DNA from: Clostridiales bacterium
GTDB lineage: Bacteria > Bacillota > Clostridia > Peptostreptococcales > Anaerovoracaceae
Assembly (NCBI GenBank): GCA_015058185.1
Contig: SVCV01000003.1
Span: forward strand, 1 to 39,483
Length of the DNA: 39,483 nucleotides
Reading direction: 5' to 3'
The notes under the pieces were generated by a model that saw only the letters and a list, made by a program, of their open reading frames with translations, was not told the DNA's origin and did no database searches. The translations under genes were made by a program, and so were the position numbers. Positions 6,504 through 14,442 of this stretch are shown one piece after another. The number at the start of each line of letters is the position of its first letter. Positions within the stretch are counted from its first letter, which is position 1.

Positions 6504-7336
6504 TAGAGTTCACCTCCCAGTTCTTCAAGAGCCTGCTTCAGCTCGTCATTGTTGGGTGCTTTGCCGTGCCATGCATTGGTGTCTTCCATGAAGGAAACGC
6601 CCTTGCCCTTGATGGTCTTGGCTACGATCACGGCGGGCTGACCCTTTACAGCCTTTGCTTTCTGCAGCGCTTCGTCGATGGATTTTACATCGTGGCCGTC
6701 TGCATCGAAAGCAGCCCAGCCGAAGCTTTCAAACTTCTCCTTGATCGGAGTAATGGTCATAACTTCTTCATTGCGGCCGTCGATCTGGATGCCGTTCCAG
6801 TCTACGATAGCGGTGAGATTGTCCAGCTTGTAGTGAGCAGCTGCCATAGCGGCTTCCCAAACGATGCCTTCCTGGATCTCACCATCGCCCAGCAGTGCAT
6901 ATACACGGCCGGGAGCATTGTCCAGCTTGCCTGCCAGTGCGATACCAACGGCTGCGGAGATGCCCTGGCCCAGAGAACCGGTGGACATTTCTACGCCGGG
7001 AACTTTCTTCATGTCGGGATGTCCCTGGAACTTGCTGCCCAGCTTACGCAGGGTCATGAAGTCTTCCTTGGGGAAATAGCCCCGTTCGGCCAATGCGGCG
7101 TACAGTACGGGAGCTGCGTGGCCCTTGGAGAGAACGAACTTATCTCTTTCGGGCATCTTGGGATTTTCGGGATCCAGGTTCATTTCTTTGAAGAAAAGAA
7201 CGGCTGCGATCTCGGCTGCAGACAGGGATCCGCCGGGATGGCCGGAGCCTGCTGCGTGGAGCATGCGGACGATGTCCTGACGAATGTCATTTGCCCGCTT
7301 TTCCAACTGGGAATAGCTTTCATTCAATACGGTCAT
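6503..7336 (-). CDS. Transketolase, N-terminal (TPP-binding) subunit
   Basis: This 277-aa protein starts at ATG 7336 ([10 protein letters not shown]) rather than further upstream, because that ATG overlaps the tagA stop in TAATG and the upstream frame runs antisense-free through tagA. It carries [31 protein letters not shown] and the TPP/Mg motif GDGEIQEG...AIVDWN. It pairs with the C-terminal subunit encoded directly downstream. The three genes tagA-tktN-tktC form a coupled unit driven from the promoter at 8132-8160. The pairing of a wall-glycan transferase with transketolase in one overlapping operon is unusual. Confidence 0.95.
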   Translation of the reverse strand: MTVLNESYSQLEKRANDIRQDIVRMLHAAGSGHPGGSLSAAEIAAVLFFKEMNLDPENPKMPERDKFVLSKGHAAPVLYAALAERGYFPKEDFMTLRKLGSKFQGHPDMKKVPGVEMSTGSLGQGISAAVGIALAGKLDNAPGRVYALLGDGEIQEGIVWEAAMAAAHYKLDNLTAIVDWNGIQIDGRNEEVMTITPIKEKFESFGWAAFDADGHDVKSIDEALQKAKAVKGQPAVIVAKTIKGKGVSFMEDTNAWHGKAPNNDELKQALEELGGEL

Positions 7337-8088
7337 TATTGTAATTCTCCTTTCCCGGCAGATTTTCTGCCGAACAAGACTCTTAACATAAATACGGGGA
7401 GGGACAGCATCCGCTTCCAGCGGGAAGGCTGTTTGATCAGGCGGTAGAGCCACTCCAGTCCATGTTTCTGATAGAATTCGGGAGCCCGCTTGACTTCGCC
7501 GGCCCATACATCCAGGCTGCCGCCTACGCCGATGGCAGCCCGTACGCCGAGAATTTCCTTATAGGTTTCTACGAACTTTTCCTGTTTGGGAGAGCCTAAG
7601 GCTACACAGAGGAAGTCTGCGCCGGAATCCTTGATCCGCTTTGCGATCTCCGGTTCCTCTTCCTTTTTGAAGTATCCGTGCTGTGTGCCGGCGACTTTCA
7701 GGCCGGGCCATTTTTCCTGCATCTTTTTTGCTGCAGCTTCGGCGATGCCGGGCTTACTTCCTAAGAAGAAGGCAGAGCCTCCGGTCTTTTCCAGTTTCTC
7801 CAGCACACGGCTGAGGAAGTCGATGCCCGTAACTCTTTCCCTAAGGGGATGTCCCAAAATTTTTGAGGCGTATACCAAACCGATCCCGTCAGGAATGACC
7901 AGATCGGCTCTTTTGATGATCTGTTCCAGCTCGGGGTCTTTTGTGGCATTCACCAGGATCTCCGAATTGGGGGTGACGATGAGGCTGCATTCCGGAGTTT
8001 CCATAAGATGGTCAAAGATCTCCACCGCAGTCTCCATATCTACAAGATCCACAGGGATCCCTAAAATGTCAAGGCGTTTTCTTTCCAT
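7336..8088 (-). CDS. tagA: WecG/TagA/CpsF-family N-acetylmannosaminyltransferase
   Basis: This 250-aa protein is the usual length of the family (GT26). Motifs are [11 protein letters not shown] near residue 38, [18 protein letters not shown] with the catalytic-site Asp, [17 protein letters not shown], and [14 protein letters not shown] followed by [19 protein letters not shown]. TagA-type enzymes transfer ManNAc from UDP-ManNAc onto undecaprenyl-PP-GlcNAc, the linkage unit of wall polymers. Together with wecC (divergent neighbour) and CsaB it fits synthesis of a ManNAc-containing, pyruvylated secondary wall polymer. The acceptor and exact sugar are inferred from the family. Confidence 0.9.
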   Translation of the reverse strand: MERKRLDILGIPVDLVDMETAVEIFDHLMETPECSLIVTPNSEILVNATKDPELEQIIKRADLVIPDGIGLVYASKILGHPLRERVTGIDFLSRVLEKLEKTGGSAFFLGSKPGIAEAAAKKMQEKWPGLKVAGTQHGYFKKEEEPEIAKRIKDSGADFLCVALGSPKQEKFVETYKEILGVRAAIGVGGSLDVWAGEVKRAPEFYQKHGLEWLYRLIKQPSRWKRMLSLPVFMLRVLFGRKSAGKGELQ

Positions 8089-8131
8089 AAAATCCTCTTA
8101 AAGCTCGGGAGAGCAAATATTTACGGCAAAT

Positions 8132-8160
8132 ATTATACTATAACTCTCCTTTCTTTACAA
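8132..8160 (-). promoter_or_regulatory. Promoter of tagA-transketolase operon
   Basis: Minus strand: TTGTAA (8160-8155), 17-nt spacer, TATAAT (8137-8132). The -10 box is perfect. Its -35 shares five base pairs with the -35 of the divergent wecC promoter. Confidence 0.82.
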
Positions 8161-8182
8161 TCCCGGCGACTTATGTTATCAT
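8154..8182 (+). promoter_or_regulatory. Promoter of wecC
   Basis: TTTACA (8154-8159), 17-nt spacer, TATCAT (8177-8182), each hexamer one mismatch from consensus. A leader of about 55 nt precedes the wecC start. Confidence 0.7.
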
Positions 8183-8245
8183 TTCTAAATGTAAAAAAAC
8201 GCTTTCGCCCGGAGTGCCCGGTGCGAGCAGACGGAGGAAAAAATC

Positions 8246-9484
8246 ATGCAGATCTGCGTCATTGGTTTAGGATATATCGGTTTGCCTACTGCAGCGGTTT
8301 TCGCCGCCCACGGCCATCAGGTAGTGGGGGTGGACAAGAACCCTGCTGTTTTGGAAGCCTTGAAAAAGGGTGAGGTCATTATTGAAGAAGTGGGCCTGCC
8401 CCAGTTAGTAAAAGAAGTGGTGGAAGCCGGTTCTCTGCGCCCCGCAGAAGCTCCGGAAGCCGCGGATGCCTTTATTATTTCCGTTCCCACTCCCATCAAG
8501 CCGGACAAGGGTTCCGACCTCTCTTATGTAGAGTCCGCAGCCAGAAGCCTGCTGCCGGTTCTGAAGAAAGGGGATCTGGTCATTCTGGAATCCACTTCTC
8601 CTGTAGGGACTGTAGACGATGTACTGCTCCCCATTTTGGCCGAATCCGGACTGGATCCGAAAACGGACCTTTATGTGGGACATTCCCCTGAGCGGGTCAT
8701 TCCCGGAAAGATCCTGGAAGAACTGATCCAAAACGATCGGATCGCCGGCGGCATCAATCCCGAATCCGCAAAGAAGATCTCTGAACTGTACAAGACTTTT
8801 GTAAAGGGTGAGATCTATGAAACCACTGCCAGCACCGCAGAACTCTGCAAACTGGCGGAAAATACCTATCGTGATGTAAATATTGCCTTTGCCAACGAGC
8901 TGGCAAAGATCTGTGAATCTCTGGACATCAATGTTTGGGAACTGATCAGCCTGTGCAACAAGCATCCCCGGGTCAATATCCATCAGCCCGGTCCCGGTGT
9001 AGGCGGACACTGCATCGCCGTAGATCCCTGGTTCATCGCCGAAAAAAGACCGGAACTGGCAAAGATCATTCGTCTGTCCCGTGATACCAACGATTCTATG
9101 CCTGCTTACGTGGCAGACCGGGTCATGGAGATCCTGAAGGGTGTGGATCAGCCCAAGGTAGGGATCCTGGGTGTTACCTATAAGCCCGACGTGGATGACA
9201 TGAGAGAAAGCCCCATTCTGGAACTCATCGAGATCCTGGAAGAGAAGGGCGTAAACGTAGCCGTAAACGATCCCTTCGTAAAGAAGTATGCGGGCGATGT
9301 TTTGGAAATGGCAAAGGATGCGGACCTGCTTCTGTTAGGGGTCCATCATAAAGCCTTCCTGGATCTGCCCTTTGAACAGCTGGCCCAGGCTATGCGGAAT
9401 AAGAACTTCTTCGATACCCGGAACTTCCTGGATGCAGAAGCTCTCCGAAAGGCCGGCTTCTCCGTCTCTGTTTTGGGAATTTAA
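8246..9484 (+). CDS. wecC: UDP-N-acetyl-D-mannosamine dehydrogenase (UDP-sugar 6-dehydrogenase)
   Basis: This 412-aa protein starts with the NAD-binding loop GLGYIGLPTAAVF (residues 7-19). ISVPTPI follows near residue 78, ESTSPVGT near 115 and the conserved KLAENTYRDVNIAFANELA near 202. The catalytic cysteine C256 lies in GPGVGGHCIAVDPWF, and the C-terminal domain carries GVTYKPDVDDMRESP. It is an NAD-dependent four-electron oxidation of a UDP-sugar to the uronic acid; IHQPGPGVGGHCIAVDPWF is typical of the WecC (UDP-ManNAc to UDP-ManNAcA) branch rather than Ugd. GGAGGAAAAAATC precedes the ATG. A strong terminator follows, so it is a single-gene unit opposite tagA. Substrate choice is by motif resemblance. 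Confidence 0.92.
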   Translation: MQICVIGLGYIGLPTAAVFAAHGHQVVGVDKNPAVLEALKKGEVIIEEVGLPQLVKEVVEAGSLRPAEAPEAADAFIISVPTPIKPDKGSDLSYVESAARSLLPVLKKGDLVILESTSPVGTVDDVLLPILAESGLDPKTDLYVGHSPERVIPGKILEELIQNDRIAGGINPESAKKISELYKTFVKGEIYETTASTAELCKLAENTYRDVNIAFANELAKICESLDINVWELISLCNKHPRVNIHQPGPGVGGHCIAVDPWFIAEKRPELAKIIRLSRDTNDSMPAYVADRVMEILKGVDQPKVGILGVTYKPDVDDMRESPILELIEILEEKGVNVAVNDPFVKKYAGDVLEMAKDADLLLLGVHHKAFLDLPFEQLAQAMRNKNFFDTRNFLDAEALRKAGFSVSVLGI

Positions 9485-9503
9485 AGAGTTGAAGCGAGCA
9501 TAA

Positions 9504-9538
9504 AAATTCTCCTCTCATTTCTGAGAGGAGAATTTTTT
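9504..9538. terminator. Bidirectional terminator between wecC and marR
   Basis: The perfect 14-pair stem AAATTCTCCTCTCA / TGAGAGGAGAATTT has a TTTC loop, T-tract on the plus side and A-tract before it. It serves the convergent wecC (+) and marR (-) genes. Confidence 0.92.
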
Positions 9539-9559
9539 ATGTGTTGAAAAAAGAGAGGA

Positions 9560-10018
9560 TTAAGATTCTAATTCAGATTCCATATTGGCCATGATCTTTT
9601 TAATGATCTGCTTTTGGGTCTCCATTTCTTCCGGGGTCAGTCCTTTGCAGAGGCTTTGGAACAAAACTTTGCGCCGTTCTTTCAGCTTTTCCACGATGGG
9701 GGCTGCCGCTTCTTCGATCTTTAAATGGACCAGTCTGCGGTCATCAGGGTCGTGAACGAAGCTGATAAACCCTCGTTTGGCGAGAGAGTCTGCGGCTTTG
9801 CTGACCAAAGACTTGGATACGGAAAGTTCTTCCGCAATATCTTTGGAAAGGTCATGGGGAAGATTGTTTGCCAGGAATAAGAGCACATCGATTTCTCCTA
9901 AACTGAGGTCATGTTCCCGCATTACATCCGCATAATGCTTGTTATGCAGCTTCCGGATCTTTCCTGCGAATGCAAAAAGACATTCTGCGGTATTGTGCGT
10001 ATTCTTTTCCAAGGTCAT
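9560..10018 (-). CDS. MarR-family transcriptional regulator
   Basis: This 152-aa winged-helix protein has dimerisation helices at the ends and a central domain with SLGEIDVLLFLANN, the recognition segment LSVSKSLVSKAADSLAKRGFIS and the wing HDPDDRRLVHLKI, all typical of MarR. It lies 15 nt downstream of the citrate synthase gene on the same strand with a GGAGGGATCCTT ribosome region, so it is probably co-transcribed with it. MarR proteins usually repress their own operon or a neighbour; the ligand is unknown. Confidence 0.9.
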   Translation of the reverse strand: MTLEKNTHNTAECLFAFAGKIRKLHNKHYADVMREHDLSLGEIDVLLFLANNLPHDLSKDIAEELSVSKSLVSKAADSLAKRGFISFVHDPDDRRLVHLKIEEAAAPIVEKLKERRKVLFQSLCKGLTPEEMETQKQIIKKIMANMESELES

Positions 10019-10033
10019 AAGGATCCCTCCGGT

Positions 10034-11395
10034 CTATCTTTCTTCCATGGGAACGTAAGGCCGTTCCTGGGAAATGCTCTTATATGCGGGACGGATGATC
10101 TTTCCGTTGTTGATCAGCTCTTCCATTCTGTGGGCGCTCCACCCGGCGATCCGGGCGATGGCGAACAGGGGAGTGTAAAGCTCTTCCGGAAGCCCTAAGA
10201 TCCGGTAGGCAAAACCGCTGTAGAAGTCCACATTGGCACTGACGCCTTTGTAGATCTTGCGTTCTTTGGCGATGACTTTTGCCGCCAGTTTTTCCACCTT
10301 CGCGTAGAACTGAAACTCTTCTGCACAGCCCTTTTCCTCGGAGAGATTTTCCACGAATTTACGAAAAATGGTGGCTCTGGGGTCGGAGAGGGAATAGACT
10401 GCGTGGCCCATTCCGTAGATCAATCCGGCCTTATCAAACCTTTCTTTATTCAGGAGACCTGACAGGTAAGCGGAGATCTCCTCTTCATCGGTCCAATCCT
10501 TTACCTGTTCCTTCATGTCGTCGAACATGTGAACGACCTTGATGTTGGCGCCGCCGTGTCGGGGGCCCTTCAAAGAGCCTAAAGCGGCTGCAATGGCGGA
10601 GTAGGTGTCCGTTCCTGTGGAGGTGGCAACATGGGTGATAAAGGTAGAGTTATTGCCGCCGCCGTGCTCGGCGTGGAGGATCAGGGCCAGATCCAGTACC
10701 CGGGCTTCCAGGGGGGTGTAGTTGCTGTCCGGCCGAAGCAGGTGCAGAATGTTTTCCGCTGTGGACAGGTTTGCTTTCGGTGCGTGAATGAACAGGCTTT
10801 CCCCTTCGATATAGTGCTTACAGCTCTGGTAGCTGTAAACCGAGAGCATGGGAAATACGGCGATGAGCTGGAGGCACTGCCGCAGCACATTTTCCGGCGC
10901 CAGGTCATTGGCCTGCTCATCATAGGCATATAGGGTGAGAACTCCCCGTGCCAGGGCATTCATCATGTCGTTGGTGGGAACCTTCATAATGGTGTCCCGG
11001 ACGAAGTTTGGCGGAAGGGTTCGGTATTCTGCTAAAAGATCGCAGAAAGTGTCCAGCTGCTTTTGTGTTGGAAGCTCCCCGAAGAGGAGCAGGTAAGTGG
11101 CTTCTTCAAAACCCCTGCAGGAACCTTTTTTACACCCCTTAACGATATCTTCTACATTGATCCCCCTGTAAAAAAGCTGTCCCTCAGCCGGTACGGATTC
11201 CCCGTTCACCATCTTTGTGGTGCGGATCTCGGAAATGTCCGTAAGTCCGGTCAGGACTCCTTTTCCGTTTACATCCCGGAGACCCCGTTTGACATCGTAT
11301 TTCCGGAAAAGTTCTTCTTCGATCCGGTTGTGGCTTCGGCAAAGATCCGTCAGTTCCCGCAAAAGCGGGGCGACGGTCGGTGTTGTATACGCCAT
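10034..11395 (-). CDS. gltA: Citrate/2-methylcitrate synthase
   Basis: This 453-aa enzyme condenses acetyl-CoA (or propionyl-CoA) with oxaloacetate. The active-site set is complete: H241/H244 in LILHAEHGGGNNSTF, H331 in GMGHAVYSLSDPR and D390 in NVDFYSGFAY. LYRGI-like FYRGINVEDI and GPRHGGANIKV are also in place. An N-terminal extension of about 70 residues is typical of the clostridial form. In an anaerobe it probably feeds glutamate synthesis through a partial TCA path. The ATG has GGGGAGGTAATTGCACC upstream; the promoter is at 11495-11524. Choice between citrate and methylcitrate is not possible by eye. Confidence 0.93.
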   Translation of the reverse strand: MAYTTPTVAPLLRELTDLCRSHNRIEEELFRKYDVKRGLRDVNGKGVLTGLTDISEIRTTKMVNGESVPAEGQLFYRGINVEDIVKGCKKGSCRGFEEATYLLLFGELPTQKQLDTFCDLLAEYRTLPPNFVRDTIMKVPTNDMMNALARGVLTLYAYDEQANDLAPENVLRQCLQLIAVFPMLSVYSYQSCKHYIEGESLFIHAPKANLSTAENILHLLRPDSNYTPLEARVLDLALILHAEHGGGNNSTFITHVATSTGTDTYSAIAAALGSLKGPRHGGANIKVVHMFDDMKEQVKDWTDEEEISAYLSGLLNKERFDKAGLIYGMGHAVYSLSDPRATIFRKFVENLSEEKGCAEEFQFYAKVEKLAAKVIAKERKIYKGVSANVDFYSGFAYRILGLPEELYTPLFAIARIAGWSAHRMEELINNGKIIRPAYKSISQERPYVPMEER

Positions 11396-11494
11396 GGTGC
11401 AATTACCTCCCCTTTTTGTATTTGTTCTCTAATCCAACAGGCATGCCATAATGATACCCGATTTATTGAAAAGGAAACAGTTTACTTTTCAACT

Positions 11495-11524
11495 ATTCTA
11501 TCATGAAAAAAATTCCCCTGTCAA
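11495..11524 (-). promoter_or_regulatory. Promoter of gltA-marR, inside the upstream terminator
   Basis: Minus strand: TTGACA (11524-11519), 18-nt spacer, TAGAAT (11500-11495). The -35 is perfect and sits in the loop and last arm of the SLH gene's terminator; the terminator's T-tract forms the spacer. The leader to gltA is about 95 nt. Confidence 0.75.
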
Positions 11525-11539
11525 GAAAGGCAGGGGAAT
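11506..11539 (-). terminator. Terminator of the SLH-protein gene
   Basis: Minus strand: ATTCCCCTG (11539-11531) / CAGGGGAAT (11520-11512), 10-nt loop, then TTTTTT. It lies about 35 nt past the SLH gene stop. Confidence 0.85.
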
Positions 11540-11574
11540 CTTTACGAAAGTTTAATGCTTCTTTATTTGTGACT

Positions 11575-12696
11575 TTAGGAAGCCTTGTTGCCGTGGATGC
11601 GGATCTCCTTCAGCATAGCGTTCAGCATGGTGGGAGTATCTTCTTCGGTGGCGTAGAGGATGAGGATCATTTCACCTGCGTGGGAATCGATGAAGGCGAA
11701 ACCGCCGAACTGGATGTGAGCCCCGTTTTCATCAAGGTAGTCGGTGATCATCTTAACGGCAGGGGTGTCGCCATAATTTACATAGCCGATCTGGGGAGTG
11801 GTATAGTTCAGTCCCTGGGATTCCAATGCGTCGCAGAAAATGCTGGTCCACGTTTCCAGAGTGAGAGCCTGAACCGTCAGTCCTTTGTAGCTTTCATTCT
11901 TTGCGCCCTGTACATTTACGGCAGCGATCTCGTCGGCGTAAATGGTGGTTCCGCTTGCTTCATCGTAGTAGGGCTCTGCGTTGGCGTGCATAGCGAAGGT
12001 CAGGCAGTCGCCGTAGGAGTAGGCTTTCAGCAGGTTAATGGTCTTCCGTTCTGCGGGAACAGCAACTCTTGCGATGATGGCAGCAGCTTCTGCTCTGGTG
12101 ATGGTGTCATAGGGCTTGAAGTTGCCGTAAGCATTGCTTCCGGTGAGAACGCCGGCCTGATAGAGATCCAGGATCTCTGCAGCGAAGGAGGTGTCGACGG
12201 TTACGTCAGGAACACTTTCGATCACGTTGATCAGGGGAAGTTCGCTTGCGGGCAGAGACTTTGCAAAGATGCCTGCCATACCGGCTCTGGTGATCTTTGC
12301 GTCAACATCGGGGAATGCGGCTTCGGTGATCAGGCCATTTGCCAGTGCATAGTCCACATAGGGCTTGTACCAGGCTTCGCCGTTGGTGCCGTTTGTCAGA
12401 GTGCAGGCGCCTTCTGCATAGGTCTGGTGTACGCGGGCGGCCATAACGATGGCCTGTGCAACGGTCAGATCGCCGGTGGGCTTGAAAGTCGTTGCGCTGG
12501 TACCGTTCATCAGACCGTATTCGTAGCATGCCTGAATAACGGAAGCGGCCCAGTGGCCGGAAACGTCAGTAAACTGGTTGCTGTAAGTGTTGCTCTTGGT
12601 GAAGTTGTCCATGCTGTTTGCCGCTGCGAAAACGGGAGCTGCGCACAGGGAAAGTGCCAGCACCAGAGCCAATACGATGGTGATAAATTTTTTCAT
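11575..12696 (-). CDS. Secreted S-layer-homology (SLH) domain protein
   Basis: This 373-aa protein has a clear signal peptide (MKKFITIVLALVLALSLC, cleavage near APVFA-AA). Three SLH modules follow: about residues 38-88 (FTDVSGHWAASVIQ ... ITVA-like LTVAQAIVMAARV), 105-155 (WYKPYVDYALANGLI ... ITRAGMAGIFAKSL) and 165-215 (LDLYQAGVLTGSNAYGNFKPYDTITRAEAAAIIARV). The last ~155 residues have no recognised fold. SLH triplets bind pyruvylated secondary wall polymer outside the cell, the product expected from the CsaB fusion at the left of the window. It is monocistronic with its own promoter and terminator. Confidence 0.93.
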   Translation of the reverse strand: MKKFITIVLALVLALSLCAAPVFAAANSMDNFTKSNTYSNQFTDVSGHWAASVIQACYEYGLMNGTSATTFKPTGDLTVAQAIVMAARVHQTYAEGACTLTNGTNGEAWYKPYVDYALANGLITEAAFPDVDAKITRAGMAGIFAKSLPASELPLINVIESVPDVTVDTSFAAEILDLYQAGVLTGSNAYGNFKPYDTITRAEAAAIIARVAVPAERKTINLLKAYSYGDCLTFAMHANAEPYYDEASGTTIYADEIAAVNVQGAKNESYKGLTVQALTLETWTSIFCDALESQGLNYTTPQIGYVNYGDTPAVKMITDYLDENGAHIQFGGFAFIDSHAGEMILILYATEEDTPTMLNAMLKEIRIHGNKAS

Positions 12697-12756
12697 GCTC
12701 GTTTACCTTTCTGGATGTCACTACAACTTGTGCAGGCGGAACCTGTCACGCTTACA

Positions 12757-12784
12757 ATTATACCGCAGGCATTTTTTTTTACAA
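12757..12784 (-). promoter_or_regulatory. Promoter of the SLH-protein gene
   Basis: Minus strand: TTGTAA (12784-12779), 16-nt spacer with an A/T run, TATAAT (12762-12757). The leader is about 55 nt, with GAAAGGTAAACGAGC before the ATG. Confidence 0.72.
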
Positions 12785-12816
12785 TGCCGAGGGAACAAAA
12801 AGAAGATTCTTTCTAT

Positions 12817-13611
12817 CTAAACAGCGATGAAGGAAGGCTTTCTTTCCCGGAAGGTGGCTACATAGCGGAAGCCTGCTTCCTTTGCCAGGGCCACCGCATC
12901 TGCATGGTGATCGCCTACATGTTCCGGATAGTGGGCATCGGATCCGATGGTGATCACTTCACCGCCGACTTTCTTAAAGGTTTTCAGAATGTCCAAAGTG
13001 GGGGTGGTCCGTCTGCCCATCTTGTAACGGTAGCTGGAGGTATTGATCTCAATTCCCTTGCCCCGTTCGGCCAGATTCCGGAGAATATCCTCCCGAAGTT
13101 CTTTGGTCAGGCTGTCCTTTGCGATCTCCGGAGAGTAACGGTCAATGATGTTGAAGTGGCCCACTACGTTGAAATCTTCAAACCGGGCGAGGCAGTCTTT
13201 CATATAAGTGTAGAAGCCGATGTAGACCTCTTCCACGGTACGGTCCTTAAAGAGCAGGTCTCTCCGATAAAGGTCAAAGCCCTGCGCGCAGTGGAAGGAT
13301 CCGATAATGAAATCATAGGGATAGGCATTTGCGGCTCTGCTGCATTCTTCCAAAGCGTGGCTCTGCAGGCCAAGCTCCATTCCTTTTACGATGGTGATCC
13401 GGTCCTTAAAGGTCGCCTGCGCCTTTTCCAAAGCTTTTTGATAGGCTTCAAAGTCCAAAAGGAAGGTGTAGTCCGGATCCGGATAAAGGGGATCGTAATG
13501 GTCTGTGATGGCCATCTCGGTAATGCCCGCTTTACAGGCAGCTTCTATCATTTCATCCATGGGGATGTTTGCGTCATCGGAAAAAAATGTGTGAGTGTGA
13601 TAGTCGAACAT
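12817..13611 (-). CDS. hisK: PHP-family histidinol-phosphatase
   Basis: This 264-aa protein starts at ATG 13611 (MFDYHTHTFFSDDA) because AAGGAGTTCCCT precedes it; the ATG ten codons upstream has no ribosome site. Metal-binding motifs of the PHP fold run in order: HTHTFFSDD, ITDHYDP, GMELGLQ, IIGSFHC, VVGHFNIIDRY and GSDAHYPEHVGDHH. It dephosphorylates histidinol phosphate, the penultimate step of histidine synthesis. It lies back to back with hisIE (13810), supporting the histidine role. No clear terminator follows it before the SLH gene promoter. Confidence 0.88.
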   Translation of the reverse strand: MFDYHTHTFFSDDANIPMDEMIEAACKAGITEMAITDHYDPLYPDPDYTFLLDFEAYQKALEKAQATFKDRITIVKGMELGLQSHALEECSRAANAYPYDFIIGSFHCAQGFDLYRRDLLFKDRTVEEVYIGFYTYMKDCLARFEDFNVVGHFNIIDRYSPEIAKDSLTKELREDILRNLAERGKGIEINTSSYRYKMGRRTTPTLDILKTFKKVGGEVITIGSDAHYPEHVGDHHADAVALAKEAGFRYVATFRERKPSFIAV

Positions 13612-13669
13612 AGGGAACTCCTTGTAATCGTTTTGCTGCATTCAGGATAGCAAATTTGAAGGAATTTTA

Positions 13670-13732
13670 CAACCCCTCAGGCCCTTCGGGCCACAGGGGA
13701 GGTGGGTGAGCGCAGCGAACCCGGAGGGGTTG
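13670..13732. repeat. Dispersed palindromic intergenic repeat, copy 1 (63 bp)
   Basis: It begins CAACCCCTCAGGC and ends CCGGAGGGGTTG, with GGCCCTTCGGGCC and GGGGAGGTGGG inside. It looks like two partial, head-to-head units of the same family as 31821-31933 and 39214-39348. Its last bases TTG begin the -35 box of the hisIE promoter. Confidence 0.8.
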
Positions 13733-13758
13733 AACCTGTCGGCCTTTTATGGTAAAAT
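13730..13758 (+). promoter_or_regulatory. Promoter of hisIE block
   Basis: TTGAAC (13730-13735), 17-nt spacer, TAAAAT (13753-13758). The first bases of the -35 come from the end of the intergenic repeat. Confidence 0.7.
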
Positions 13759-13809
13759 ATTTGACCGTAAACGAAATTCGACACCATTTGCCGAAAAAGG
13801 AGAATATAC

Positions 13810-14424
13810 ATGGACGTGATCAAGTTTGACGAAAGAGGTTTGGTTCCTGCCATCGTTCAGGATGTGAATACGAAAAAGGTCCTGATGCTGGCTTATATGA
13901 ATGAAGAATCCCTGCGGAAGACCATGGAGACCGGTACCACCTGGTTCTACAGCCGCAGCCGCCAGGAGCTTTGGAATAAAGGCGCTACCTCCGGCCATTA
14001 CCAGCATGTAAAGAGCCTTTCCTACGACTGTGACGGAGATACTCTTCTTGTGGAAGTGGTTCAGGACGGCGTTGCCTGCCATACCGGAAATTACTCCTGC
14101 TTCTTCAATACTCTGAAAGAGCGGGACGATCTGGATGAGATCAATCCGGACATCATTACCGACCTGATCGGTGTGATCCGTCATCGTCACGAAAATCCCC
14201 AGGAAGGTTCCTACACCAACTTCCTCTTTGAAAAGGGTCTGGATAAGATCCTCAAGAAGGTAGGGGAGGAAGCCTCCGAAGTGATCATTGCCGCCAAGAA
14301 TACGGATCATGATGATCTGTGCGGCGAGATCAGCGACCTGCTTTACCACACTCTGGTCCTCATGGAACTGAAGGGTGTTACTTTGGAAGACATTAAGAAG
14401 GTTTTAACTGAGAGACATCAGTAA
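13810..14424 (+). CDS. hisI: Bifunctional phosphoribosyl-AMP cyclohydrolase / phosphoribosyl-ATP pyrophosphatase
   Basis: This 204-aa HisIE fusion has HisI (residues 1-~105) carrying [33 protein letters not shown] and the zinc-binding [20 protein letters not shown]. HisE (about 110-204) carries [25 protein letters not shown] and [14 protein letters not shown]. It does steps two and three of histidine synthesis. AAAAAGGAGAATATAC precedes the ATG. The divergent hisK supports the pathway, but the rest of the his genes are not here; the gene is instead followed 18 nt later by an ECF sigma factor. Confidence 0.96.
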   Translation: MDVIKFDERGLVPAIVQDVNTKKVLMLAYMNEESLRKTMETGTTWFYSRSRQELWNKGATSGHYQHVKSLSYDCDGDTLLVEVVQDGVACHTGNYSCFFNTLKERDDLDEINPDIITDLIGVIRHRHENPQEGSYTNFLFEKGLDKILKKVGEEASEVIIAAKNTDHDDLCGEISDLLYHTLVLMELKGVTLEDIKKVLTERHQ

Positions 14425-14442
14425 ATATAAAGGAAGAAGAGC

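Noticed and set aside
12785-12816. Terminator after hisK
   Set aside because: The T-rich stretch has only a very short possible stem, so no terminator is claimed.
12817-13641. Longer start for hisK ten codons upstream (MQQNDYKEF)
   Set aside because: No ribosome site precedes it, whereas AAGGAG sits correctly before the ATG at 13611.
11503-13650. 715-codon open frame on the plus strand
   Set aside because: It is antisense to the SLH and hisK genes, has no ribosome site or domain, and reflects codon bias of the minus-strand genes.
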